Assembly: GCA_016462625.1 (NCBI GenBank)
Contig: JAEMSV010000089.1
Location: forward strand, 1-14,732
From: Solirubrobacteraceae bacterium
GTDB lineage: Bacteria; Actinomycetota; Thermoleophilia; Solirubrobacterales; Solirubrobacteraceae
Length of the DNA stretch: 14,732 nt
Direction of reading: 5' to 3'
Shown here: positions 1 to 5,596 of the stretch, in pieces
Layout: each line of letters begins with the position of its first letter
How positions within the stretch are numbered: position 1 is the first letter of the stretch
The notes under the pieces: model-generated
What the model saw: only the letters and a program-made list of their open reading frames with translations
Told to the model about the DNA's origin: nothing
The model's database searches: none
Program-made: the position numbers and the translations under genes

Positions 1-66
1 ATGCTGAAGATGGGCATGGAAGAGGGCCTGCGCCAGTCCGTCGGGCAGATGGACGCCCTGCTGTAG
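1..66 (+). CDS. C-terminal end of a probable SRPBCC/AHSA1-like protein (partial)
   Basis: The window opens inside an open frame that ends at a TAG at 64-66. The last 21 residues include a GMEEGLRQSVGQMDALL tail. This acidic amphipathic closing helix with a spaced Leu pair looks like the C-terminal helix of SRPBCC / activator-of-Hsp90-ATPase-type proteins, small hydrophobic-cavity proteins. Only the tail is visible, so the family is a resemblance and not a domain match. The gene belongs to the chromosome flanking the element and not to the element: it lies outside the tRNA-derived attachment scar at 167-208. The ATG at 1 is probably internal. Confidence 0.45.
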   Translation: MLKMGMEEGLRQSVGQMDALL

Positions 67-127
67 ACCGCATAGGCGCCGGCATCTGCGGCCGATCGCG
101 CGTCACTGACGGCAACCAGAAGCACGA

Positions 128-151
128 AAGCCCCGCGACATCGCGAGGCTT
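128..151 (-). terminator. Intrinsic terminator downstream of the tRNA-Asp 3' end
   Basis: On the minus strand a 10-bp stem (AAGCC, one U-G pair, then CGCG) closes an AUGU loop. The 3' arm ends in TTT. It lies 16 nt beyond the tRNA discriminator base. It probably terminated the tRNA gene before insertion, so it marks original chromosomal sequence. It is also roughly symmetrical and could end the plus-strand gene at 66. Confidence 0.5.
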
Positions 152-166
152 CATGAACTCCCAGAG

Positions 167-208
167 CGGGAGCGACGGGACTCGAACCCGCGACCTCCGG
201 CGTGACAG
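167..208 (-). other. Attachment-site scar: 3' fragment of tRNA-Asp(GUC)
   Basis: Read on the minus strand, these 42 nt are positions 32-73 of a tRNA. They give the anticodon loop CTGTCAC (anticodon GUC), the 3' anticodon stem GCCGG, a 5-nt variable loop AGGTC, a T-arm with the TTCGAGT loop, the acceptor strand CGCTCCC and discriminator G, which is typical of tRNA-Asp. The bases before the loop read TCAGG instead of the CCGGC needed to pair, and no D-arm or 5' acceptor follows. It is therefore a fragment and not a functional tRNA. A 3' tRNA fragment beside a tyrosine integrase is the usual footprint of integration into a tRNA gene. The chromosome is at 1-166 and the element begins near 209. 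The rebuilt full tRNA-Asp should lie at the other end, to the right of this window, in the same orientation. Confidence 0.85.
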
Positions 209-292
209 CCTGAGGACAGCTGTCCGAGCCGCGTGGTTCCGGGCTTGCTGACACGAGAAGTGCCCGTAAATCCGGCACTACGCTGCTCGCGC

Positions 293-338
293 GCTACTCC
301 AATCGCTACTCCGCATTGGGCTACCCCAGCGTTACTCC
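293..338 (+). repeat. Iterated GCTACTCC boxes between att and integrase
   Basis: GCTACTCC occurs at 293-300 and 305-312, with one-mismatch versions GCTACCCC at 320-327 and GTTACTCC at 331-338. Start-to-start spacings are 12, 15 and 11 bp, near one helical turn. Short direct repeats beside the core site are typical of arm-type binding sites for tyrosine integrases or excisionase sites. That role is inferred from position. The boxes also overlap the expected integrase promoter, so they may give autoregulation. Confidence 0.45.
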
Positions 339-345
339 GCTTCGG

Positions 346-351
346 TATCTT
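346..351 (+). promoter_or_regulatory. -10 box of the integrase (leaderless start)
   Basis: TATCTT is followed by exactly 6 nt and then the ATG at 358. There is no Shine-Dalgarno. No clear -35 is visible. The same geometry recurs before 3176, 5970 and, more weakly, 6806 (minus strand). Confidence 0.4.
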
Positions 352-357
352 CGGACC

Positions 358-1725
358 ATGGCAGCCCGCCTCGATCCCGACGTAGACATCCCGCCTTCGT
401 GGCTGTTCGTCGCCGTCGCTCGCAATGGCACCCTCGTCTACGAGGCAGGCTGGCGACACCGCAACGCCGACGGCGCGCTCCAGTTGATGAAGCGCCGGCT
501 GGGTCCTGCCTGGGTCGAGCCGGACGAGGACGGCGGCTATCGCCGCCGTCGCGGGCGCCCCAAGCCCGGCCACCTGACCGAGCACGCCGCCATCGTCGCG
601 AAGGACCGCGTCGTTCGAGAGGTCGAGCACACATTGGCCGAGCATGCCGCGGCTGCGGAGCGCGAGGCGAACGTGCTCCCGACGTTCCGCCAGGTCGCGG
701 CCGCCTACCTCGTCTGGCTTGAGAACGTTCGTGACGCCAAGCCATCGACGTTGCGTGACCATCGCTACCTCCTTGCCGAGCCCGGCACCCCGCACCGCCG
801 CGGGAAAGGCAGCTGCCCGGGAACGATCATGGCGACGCTGGGAGATCGGCCTGCGGTGGAGATCACGACCCGTGAGATCAATGACCTCCTCGCCGCGGTC
901 GCCAAGACCAAGGTGTCGCCGCGGACCGTCAACAAGCACCGTCAGCTCATCTCGGCGATCTTCGGGTTTGGCGGCCAGGAGGCCACCTTCGGACTGCCTC
1001 GCAACCCGGCACGAGACTCGGATCGTCGCGCGGAGCTCGAGCCGGCTCGACTGGACTTCTACTCAGTTGAGGAGGTCGAAGCGCTTGCGCGCGCGCTCGA
1101 GGGCGGCCAGCACCGCGACCCCGACGCGCCTGCGGTCAGCGAAGACGAACACCGCGCGCGCCAAGTCGAAGACCGCCAGGACGGCGAACTCGTGCGCGTC
1201 GCCGCGTACGCCGGCTTGCGCCGCGGCGAGCTCGTCGCGCTGCGCTGGCGCGATGTCGACTTCGTCCGCCGCAAGGTCGTCGTGCGTCGTGCGGTGAGCG
1301 CGAGCATTGACACGCCGTCGACGAAGTCGAGGCGCGCTCGCGAGGTCCCGCTCGCCGATCAGGCCGCGGGCGCGCTTGATCGACTCTCCAAGCGTGACGG
1401 CTTCACCGAACCCGACGACTACGTCTTCATCAATCGCCTCGGACGTCGACTCGATGGCTCCGCTCTCCGCCGTCGCGTCAGCCGGGCCCGAGACACCGCC
1501 GGTCTACGTCCGATGCGCTTCCACGATCTGCGGCATACCTACGGCTCGCTGCTGGTCGCGGGCGGGATCGACCTCGCGTCCGTGAAGTCAGCAATGGGGC
1601 ACTCACGGCTTGCCACAACGGAGCGATACCTCCATGCGCGCTCCGCCAGCGAGATGGCGGACCGCTTCACGCAGGCGCTGAACGGCCCCGCGTCCGTCAC
1701 TCACGAGCCGATCGCGACGCCCTGA
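358..1725 (+). CDS. int: Tyrosine recombinase / site-specific integrase
   Basis: This 455-residue integrase cuts and rejoins DNA at att sites through a phosphotyrosine intermediate. The N-terminal ~100 residues are an arm-binding-like segment rich in Arg. The core-binding (SAM-like) domain begins near residue 106 (PTFRQVAAAYLVWL), and the catalytic domain spans about 240-440. All active-site residues are present: Arg288 in AGLRRGEL, Lys323 in TKSRRAREVPL, His389 and Arg392 in HDLRHTYGS, His415 in GHSRL, and nucleophile Tyr424 in TTERYLH. A TTG at 316 extends the frame, but it lies inside the GCTACTCC repeat cluster. The ATG at 358 follows a -10 box by 6 nt and is preferred. Its position beside the tRNA-Asp scar identifies it as the element's own integrase. 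No excisionase gene was recognised nearby. Confidence 0.95.
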   Translation: MAARLDPDVDIPPSWLFVAVARNGTLVYEAGWRHRNADGALQLMKRRLGPAWVEPDEDGGYRRRRGRPKPGHLTEHAAIVAKDRVVREVEHTLAEHAAAAEREANVLPTFRQVAAAYLVWLENVRDAKPSTLRDHRYLLAEPGTPHRRGKGSCPGTIMATLGDRPAVEITTREINDLLAAVAKTKVSPRTVNKHRQLISAIFGFGGQEATFGLPRNPARDSDRRAELEPARLDFYSVEEVEALARALEGGQHRDPDAPAVSEDEHRARQVEDRQDGELVRVAAYAGLRRGELVALRWRDVDFVRRKVVVRRAVSASIDTPSTKSRRAREVPLADQAAGALDRLSKRDGFTEPDDYVFINRLGRRLDGSALRRRVSRARDTAGLRPMRFHDLRHTYGSLLVAGGIDLASVKSAMGHSRLATTERYLHARSASEMADRFTQALNGPASVTHEPIATP

Positions 1726-1804
1726 CGATCGCTCCTCGACGGCGGAGGATTGCGGGTCGTTCCGCGCCCTTGGCCCAGTCCCCGGGGGCGGCTGTATCTC
1801 GGTG

Positions 1805-1810
1805 TACGAT
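1805..1810 (+). promoter_or_regulatory. Possible -10 box of the EVE-nuclease gene
   Basis: TACGAT lies 9 nt before the ATG at 1820, and no Shine-Dalgarno precedes it. It suits a leaderless or nearly leaderless transcript. The -35 region is not recognisable. Confidence 0.3.
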
Positions 1811-1819
1811 CGTCGCGAG

Positions 1820-2764
1820 ATGGACTTGCCGACTGTCTGGCAGCTCGGCACCGGCGACAGCTCCCGCACGTATGCGCAGTGGCTGTTCGATAACGACGTC
1901 GCGGCGATCGGCCCAAGCTCGGGTGGACGCTGGCCGGGCTCGGGTGGCCACGAATATCAGAGCAGCGTGCACGCCTTCGCCGAGGATGCGCGGCGCGGCG
2001 ATCTGGTGATCGCTAAGCGCGGGCTGAGAACCATCCTCGGGATCGGTGTGCTCGGTGCCTATGACTTCGACGCAGACATCGATACCGAGGGGTGGGATCT
2101 GAGCCACATCCGCCGCACACGGTGGATCGTCAAGAAGGAGTACACGTTTGAGCACACGATGCTCGCGCAGTCGCGTTTTTGCCGTGCCAAGAAGGCGCGC
2201 GCCTGGGTCGCGGAACGCGTCGCCGGACTCGATCTCTGCCCGCCCGACGAGAGCAGCCTACCGCCGCTTCCCGGCCTCGGCCCACGGTTGGACCTCGACA
2301 CGCTCCCCGAGGTATTGGCCGCTGCTCTGCGATGGGGCGAGGAGTGGGCGACGAGCGCGTGGGCGGACCGCTACGGAACTATGCCTAACGAGGCGGAGGG
2401 GCTGGCCCTGGTCACAGTCCGCTTGTTGCTCGCACTCGGCTGGCCCCGGGATCAGATCGCTCTCAACTGGAAATACACAGACGTCGCTCTGTTCTCGGAG
2501 CCCTACCGCTCCCCGGAGACGTGCCGAGTGATCATCGAGGGCAAGGGGCTCAACGACGGTTTGCGCTGGGCGCGCCCTCAGGTCAACCGCTACGCAGCCG
2601 GGATCGGCCACCCCGTAGACGTGGCGGTGACCAACGGGCCGCGGATCTTGCTGTACCGCCACGAGAACCCGGACCAAGCGCTGGAGCTCAACTGCGCCAA
2701 CGCCCGCGAGACCGGCAGGGCGCTGCTCGACGCGTTGCGCTATCCGAGCTCGCGATACGACTGA
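1820..2764 (+). CDS. EVE-like domain fused to a PD-(D/E)xK (HsdR_N-like) nuclease; candidate modification-dependent restriction enzyme
   Basis: The protein has 314 residues. Residues 5-110 look like an EVE/PUA-type base-reading domain: W7, the AAIG strand near 28-31, the GDLVIAKRG turn at 60-68, the GIGVLGAY strand at 74-81, and DLSHIRRTRW near 93-102. Residues 190-310 look like the N-terminal nuclease domain of type I restriction subunits (HSDR_N_2 type). Asp221 is in TDVALF, Glu240 and Lys242 are in VIIEGKG, a Gln follows in RPQVNRYA (residue 254), and the domain closes with the VAVTNGPRILLY strand. EVE-type domains read modified bases and are often fused to restriction nucleases, so cleavage of modified foreign DNA is the inferred role. 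A GTG at 1802 would add six residues, but the ATG follows a -10 box. The gene lies 94 bp after int and may be independently transcribed. An RNA-directed or non-nuclease role is possible. Confidence 0.65.
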   Translation: MDLPTVWQLGTGDSSRTYAQWLFDNDVAAIGPSSGGRWPGSGGHEYQSSVHAFAEDARRGDLVIAKRGLRTILGIGVLGAYDFDADIDTEGWDLSHIRRTRWIVKKEYTFEHTMLAQSRFCRAKKARAWVAERVAGLDLCPPDESSLPPLPGLGPRLDLDTLPEVLAAALRWGEEWATSAWADRYGTMPNEAEGLALVTVRLLLALGWPRDQIALNWKYTDVALFSEPYRSPETCRVIIEGKGLNDGLRWARPQVNRYAAGIGHPVDVAVTNGPRILLYRHENPDQALELNCANARETGRALLDALRYPSSRYD

Positions 2765-3163
2765 GCGTCGACGACTCGCGTGCTAGACGTGCGGCGCACT
2801 GCCGCAACGAGGCAGAAGCGGATAGCGCCGGCGACGCCTCCCCCTCCCGCGCGATCGCAATGGACGAGGAGCGGCAGCCAGCAGGACGCTTCTCTTGCAT
2901 GGAAAGCGGAAGCGGGACGACCCTCGCCGGGCGAATCTCCTAACGGGCAGAAGTGTAGGTCCAGTCCGGATACGCGTCGTGGTGCGAAGCTCGCCCGGCT
3001 GCCGGACTCCCGGAGGCTGAACGTCGAGCGGCCGGGGGCGTCTGCACGGCGCGGGCTCGACTGGGATCGGCACCGACGGCGCAGGGGTTGAACCGCCGCC
3101 GGATTGGTCAGCGACCGTCGAGTTCAGCCGGCGTTGGGGTTAGAGCAGAGTGCGGCTTGTCCC
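2765..3163. other. Intergenic stretch without a recognisable gene
   Basis: About 400 bp separate the EVE-nuclease from the next plus-strand gene. Open frames here are short, rich in Arg, Pro and Ala, and have no ribosome-binding site. I see only a loose CGCCGG...CCGGCG inverted repeat near 3095-3135. It may be degraded coding sequence or an extended promoter region. Confidence 0.4.
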
Positions 3164-3169
3164 TACCCT
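3164..3169 (+). promoter_or_regulatory. -10 box of the 3176 gene (leaderless start)
   Basis: TACCCT is followed by 6 nt and then the GTG at 3176, the same spacing as at the integrase. No Shine-Dalgarno is present, which supports this GTG as the start of a leaderless mRNA. Confidence 0.45.
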
Positions 3170-3175
3170 TGAGCG

Positions 3176-4186
3176 GTGGCCGTGATCACCGTGACGTTCC
3201 CGACCGACGAGGAAGAGGACCTCCAGCGGCGCTTCACGGTCAACAAGAACTACCTGCAGGCGGTTTCCGGGTTCATCACCACCACCTATGGTCGGCGCGA
3301 GAAGCTCTACGCCGGGCTGCGCGCCACGGTGGAGGCGATGCCGCAGCACCAGAAGATCCAGCGCGATCCGAACGTCGACCTCGACGAGGTGCGCCGCTAC
3401 CTGACCCTGGCCTGGACGAGCGAGATCCAGCTCCACCTGCCGGCGATCATGGGCACCACCGGGATGCTCGCGTTCGCGAACACCTGGGCGCCGGTGCATG
3501 CCTACTACGCGGTCTACGGCAGCCTCCAGGCCTGGATCGCGTCGAACGGGATGACCGGCACCGCCGACGACCACACGGCGACGCTGCGGACGATTGCCAA
3601 GCAGATCGAGCAGCGCAACCTCTTCCCCGAGCCGTGGAACCTTCTCGCGGTCGGCTGCCCGATGCGCGGCGACCGGCTCTACCTCAACGACAACGGACGC
3701 AACGTCGCCGACCACGTCGAGGTGCTCTCGATCCCGATCCCATTTGGCGAGGATCCCGAGTTCTGGCCGCGCCTCGGCACTTGGCTCCGGAGCACGCGCG
3801 AGGCCCGGTTGACCAAGCGGGAGGAGCAGTGGAAGGCCAAGAACAGCCGCAAGAAGGTCGGCAAGAACGAGCGGACCCAGTTCGCGCAGAACCTCGCCCC
3901 CACCTCGCTCTTCGACTGCTTCTGGCGGATGCGGATCAAGAGCAACTACGGGACGATCGACCCGTACTTGGTCAACCACATCGGGGAGAGCGAGCACTCG
4001 ATCTACAACAGCGCGCTCTGCACCATCACCCGGGCCACAGTGGCGCTCTTGGAGCTCTTCGTCATGCGCCGGATCGGCACGGCTGAATTCGCCAGGATTG
4101 CGACCGAGTTCCTCAACTCGGACTCGCACAAGCTCAGCGCGCGGATGCTGCGCGCGCGGCTAGATTCCTACGGCATCGTGGTGTAG
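3176..4186 (+). CDS. Unknown 336-residue protein with HEPN-like features
   Basis: I do not recognise the full family. An Ala/Tyr-rich helix, AYYAVYGSLQAWIASNG (109-125), is followed by DDHTATLRTIAKQ. Near the C-terminus FWRMRIKSNYGTIDPYL (249-265) occurs. This helix, spacer and R...NYG-like order recalls HEPN-fold proteins, which are often RNases or nucleic-acid-binding partners in defence and toxin systems. The classical R-x4-6-H catalytic motif is not obvious, so activity cannot be claimed. A Lys/Arg-rich segment at 206-234 could bind nucleic acid. The N-terminus is acidic (PTDEEEDL), and there is no signal peptide or membrane segment. The GTG start fits the -10 box 6 nt upstream. With the EVE-nuclease it could form a defence cargo, but the 411-bp gap and separate promoter argue for separate units. 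Confidence 0.6.
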   Translation: MAVITVTFPTDEEEDLQRRFTVNKNYLQAVSGFITTTYGRREKLYAGLRATVEAMPQHQKIQRDPNVDLDEVRRYLTLAWTSEIQLHLPAIMGTTGMLAFANTWAPVHAYYAVYGSLQAWIASNGMTGTADDHTATLRTIAKQIEQRNLFPEPWNLLAVGCPMRGDRLYLNDNGRNVADHVEVLSIPIPFGEDPEFWPRLGTWLRSTREARLTKREEQWKAKNSRKKVGKNERTQFAQNLAPTSLFDCFWRMRIKSNYGTIDPYLVNHIGESEHSIYNSALCTITRATVALLELFVMRRIGTAEFARIATEFLNSDSHKLSARMLRARLDSYGIVV

Positions 4187-4190
4187 TCGG

Positions 4191-4340
4191 CTAGGTCACC
4201 AGCGCATCCCCGAGCTTCCACCAGCGGTCGAACGGCGGCCTGGTTGGCGTCTTCGAGGCCTCGCTGTAGTCGCCCTTGAAGAGCGTGTTGACCGGCAGCA
4301 CGTTCCACGCCTTCCGGCGGGCTGCTTGAGCGGTCCGTCC
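4191..4340 (-). pseudogene. 3' remnant of an unrecognised minus-strand gene
   Basis: An open frame of 49 codons ends at TAG (4193-4191), 5 bp from the end of the convergent gene at 4186. An in-frame TAA at 4343-4341 cuts it off upstream, and no start with a ribosome-binding site exists. The peptide is unusually protein-like for a random frame: it carries KAWNVLPVNTLFKGDY and PPFDRWWKLGDALV, rich in Trp, Phe and Tyr. I read it as the surviving C-terminus of a deleted gene; the family is not recognised. Confidence 0.35.
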
Positions 4341-4552
4341 TTAGCGGTCGGCGCACCGGGCTCCGCGTGACCGACCTCCCCCGTACGCGGGTACGTCGGA
4401 CGTCCGCAGACGCGCCCGTGCGTCCGGGTGTGCGCTCGATAACCCGCGATTCTGTAAACCTAAGCGGCGGTCGCTCGCATGGCGCGGTTCCGTGAGCAGT
4501 TGTTCGAAACGTCGTTGAGCTGCGCCGCGTCCGCTGTCGCTCCTTTGGGACA
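4341..4552. other. Gene-free degraded stretch
   Basis: No convincing coding signal is present on either strand. Small palindromes occur (CGTAC...GTACG near 4381-4394, GGACGTCC near 4398). The 11-mer CGCTCGATAAC near 4433 recurs near 5110, flanking the frameshifted gene at 4563-4975. The repeat is too short to call a boundary. Confidence 0.3.
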
Positions 4553-4562
4553 GGAGCCGACT

Positions 4563-4975
4563 ATGACCATATGGCTCGGCATCGATGGGATACAGCTCGT
4601 CGCTTTGACGGACTTCGTGGCCCCCCGCCGGAGTTCCGGGATAGGGCCGCGGGTGCTGTTGATCCTGACCAGCCGATCCGTCTCGATGCCCTCCGGATCT
4701 CACTCGATTCCCTGGTCGGGCCGGCAAGCGATGATCTCCGCCTCGCACTGTTGGGCCTTCGACACCGCGAGATCCCCTACATGCTCAACGGCGAGTTCTA
4801 CATCCCTAGTGACGTCGTCTACCCCAAGACTCTGCTGAAACTCGTCGCCAAGCTTCGCGACGAGACGCTCTCGGCGATCGTCGCCGCACCGCGAGGGTCG
4901 GGGTCGCTTCGCGAGGCCGCCGCCGCGGAGCTGAGCCGCCGTCTGGACGAATCAAGTCCGGCACGGGACGGATGA
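4563..4975 (+). pseudogene. Probably frameshifted gene for an unknown ~137-residue protein
   Basis: A strong Shine-Dalgarno AGGAG (4553-4557) stands 6 nt before the ATG at 4563. That frame begins MTIWLGIDGIQLVALTDFVAP, which is protein-like, and then degenerates. After a run of six C at 4621-4626 the protein-like frame is the one that ends at 4975, with PEFRDRAAGAV, IRLDALRISLDSLVG and MLNGEFYIPSDVVYP. A -1 shift in the C run joins the two frames into one plausible ~137-residue product. The second frame has its own ATG at 4571, but this lacks a ribosome-binding site and would encode an unlikely basic N-terminus. The product family is unknown. It may be a true frameshift mutation, a homopolymer sequencing error or, less likely, programmed slippage. 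Confidence 0.4.
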
Positions 4976-5290
4976 CGAGAACGTGCCGATGAGCATGTCC
5001 GCCGAGGAGGCGGACGCTGCGTTCACGCTGCCGTGACGCTCGTTCCGCTGGCTCACGCCGGGCGCTATCACGAAGCGGCGTAGCTACGTTCAAGCGGCTC
5101 GCTCCGTAACGCTCGATAACAGGCGCATATTGACTAGTACGGGGCAGCCTCGGCTTAGGAGCCGAAGCGCCGGGCCAAACGCTCCTCCTGCGGCTGCACT
5201 CGTCCGGGACAGCCGGAGCTGGCGCAGCACTCGAAGCTGACCCGGTGGATGATCACTCACCGGCAGTAGGCGCGCGTAGGTCGAAAATGG
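4976..5290. other. Gene-free stretch with several small hairpins
   Basis: About 315 bp carry no supported gene. A perfect 6-bp hairpin TCCGCC-GAGGA-GGCGGA at 4998-5014 follows the frameshifted gene and could end its transcript, but there is no T-run. Another, TCGGCT-TAGG-AGCCGA, lies at 5150-5165, and a CCGGTG...CACCGG pair lies near 5239-5261. A TTGACT at 5130-5135 has no matching -10. Confidence 0.35.
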
Positions 5291-5323
5291 CCGCAGGGCC
5301 CCGACTCGGTCGGGGCCCTGCGG
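5291..5323 (-). terminator. Very strong hairpin terminator of the small hydrophobic peptide gene
   Basis: A perfect 15-bp stem (CCGCAGGGCCCCGAC, then a 3-nt loop, then its complement) is followed on the minus strand by CCATTTTCG. The T-run lies only on the minus-strand side. It lies 24 nt after the stop codon of the peptide gene and closes its transcript. Confidence 0.75.
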
Positions 5324-5346
5324 TGGAACCGCGCTGTACTCCTGGA

Positions 5347-5427
5347 CTACTTAGGCGTGAGCTGACTGACGACTACCAGCAGCGCCAAAAGCGCCAGTTG
5401 CGTGAGATAGGCAGCGATCGGATCCAT
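5347..5427 (-). CDS. 26-residue hydrophobic membrane peptide; candidate type I toxin
   Basis: ATG at 5427 is preceded by a near-perfect Shine-Dalgarno AGGAGG (5440-5435) at 7-nt spacing. The peptide starts MDPIAAYLTQLALLALL, continues VVVSQLTPK and stops at TAG (5349-5347). Residues 4-21 form a single predicted membrane helix with a short polar, Lys-ending tail. The transcript has a candidate -10 (TACCTT, 5472-5467), a hairpin at its expected 5' end and a 15-bp terminator, so it is a complete small mRNA of about 170 nt. A 33-nt segment spanning the start codon can pair with the RNA predicted at 5509-5586. Size, hydrophobicity, strong translation signals and an antisense partner are the hallmarks of type I toxins (Fst/Ldr/TisB/Zor-like). 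There is no sequence match to a named family that I can recognise. A small structural or regulatory membrane peptide is the alternative. Confidence 0.7.
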   Translation of the reverse strand: MDPIAAYLTQLALLALLVVVSQLTPK

Positions 5428-5434
5428 GCGACCA

Positions 5435-5460
5435 CCTCCTAACCGTGGGATAACTCCCAC
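5435..5460 (-). promoter_or_regulatory. 5'-terminal hairpin and Shine-Dalgarno of the peptide mRNA
   Basis: On the minus strand GTGGGA-GTTA-TCCCAC (5460-5445) is a perfect 6-bp hairpin that ends 4 nt before the Shine-Dalgarno AGGAGG (5440-5435). If the TACCTT box at 5472-5467 is used, the RNA starts at about 5460, at the base of this hairpin. A 5'-terminal stem-loop would stabilise the mRNA, and its closeness to the ribosome site could tune translation. Confidence 0.45.
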
Positions 5461-5466
5461 CCGCGG

Positions 5467-5472
5467 AAGGTA
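5467..5472 (-). promoter_or_regulatory. Candidate -10 box of the peptide gene
   Basis: TACCTT on the minus strand would give a start near 5460 and a ~33-nt leader. The matching -35 region (TGGCGC with 17-bp spacing) is weak. Confidence 0.35.
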
Positions 5473-5508
5473 TCGCGGAGCCTCGAAACGCGCCACGGTC
5501 TATGCGCG

Positions 5509-5531
5509 AAAAAGGGCCACCGAAGTGGCCC
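5509..5531 (-). terminator. Classic intrinsic terminator (UUCG loop, U5 tail) of the antisense RNA
   Basis: On the minus strand GGGCCAC-TTCG-GTGGCCC is a 7-bp stem with a UUCG loop, directly followed by TTTTT (5513-5509). On the plus strand the tail is poor, so the terminator serves leftward transcription. There is no supported minus-strand protein gene just to its right that it could serve, which points to a non-coding transcript. Confidence 0.75.
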
Positions 5532-5586
5532 CTTTCCGGAAGATGGGCGCAACGATGGACTCGTTGGCTGCCTATCTCACGCAGCT
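5509..5586 (-). ncRNA. Predicted ~77-nt antisense RNA; candidate type I antitoxin
   Basis: A -10 box TACACT (5596-5591) predicts a start at about 5586-5584, and the UUCG terminator ends the RNA at about 5509. The first ~33 nt (5586-5555) complement the coding start of the peptide mRNA: 28 Watson-Crick pairs plus 1 wobble in 33 positions. This includes an uninterrupted 17-bp block over codons 5-10 and pairing with the AUG itself. Binding would block ribosome entry or expose the duplex to RNase III. The RNA is on the same strand and upstream of its target, so it would act in trans, as do Zor-Orz and Tis-Istr pairs. The sequence looks like an inverted duplication of the toxin's own 5' coding end. 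Existence of the transcript is predicted and not shown. Confidence 0.55.
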
Positions 5587-5590
5587 GAGA

Positions 5591-5596
5591 AGTGTA
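5591..5596 (-). promoter_or_regulatory. -10 box of the predicted antisense RNA
   Basis: TACACT on the minus strand is a good TANNNT -10. It places the RNA start within 1-3 nt of where the complementarity to the peptide mRNA begins. The -35 is weak (CGGACA at a long 20-bp spacing). Confidence 0.45.

Larger units (their letters stand above)
5395..5587. repeat. Inverted repeat linking the peptide start region and the antisense RNA
   Basis: CAGTTGCGTGAGATAGGCAGC at 5395-5415 is the reverse complement, with one mismatch, of the 21 bases at 5567-5587. The similarity continues more loosely outward to the ATG of the peptide gene (33 aligned positions in all, 4 mismatches and 1 wobble as RNA). The two copies are inverted, so minus-strand transcripts from the two places can base-pair. 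Confidence 0.8.

Noticed and set aside
293..338. CRISPR-like array at the left end
   Set aside because: The boxes are only 8 bp with 3-7-bp gaps; there are no spacers and no cas genes.
316..1725. TTG start of the integrase at 316
   Set aside because: It falls within the repeated GCTACTCC cluster and ahead of the -10 box; ATG 358 is better supported.
2780..3091. Open frames between the EVE-nuclease and the HEPN-like gene
   Set aside because: They have low-complexity basic composition and no start signals.
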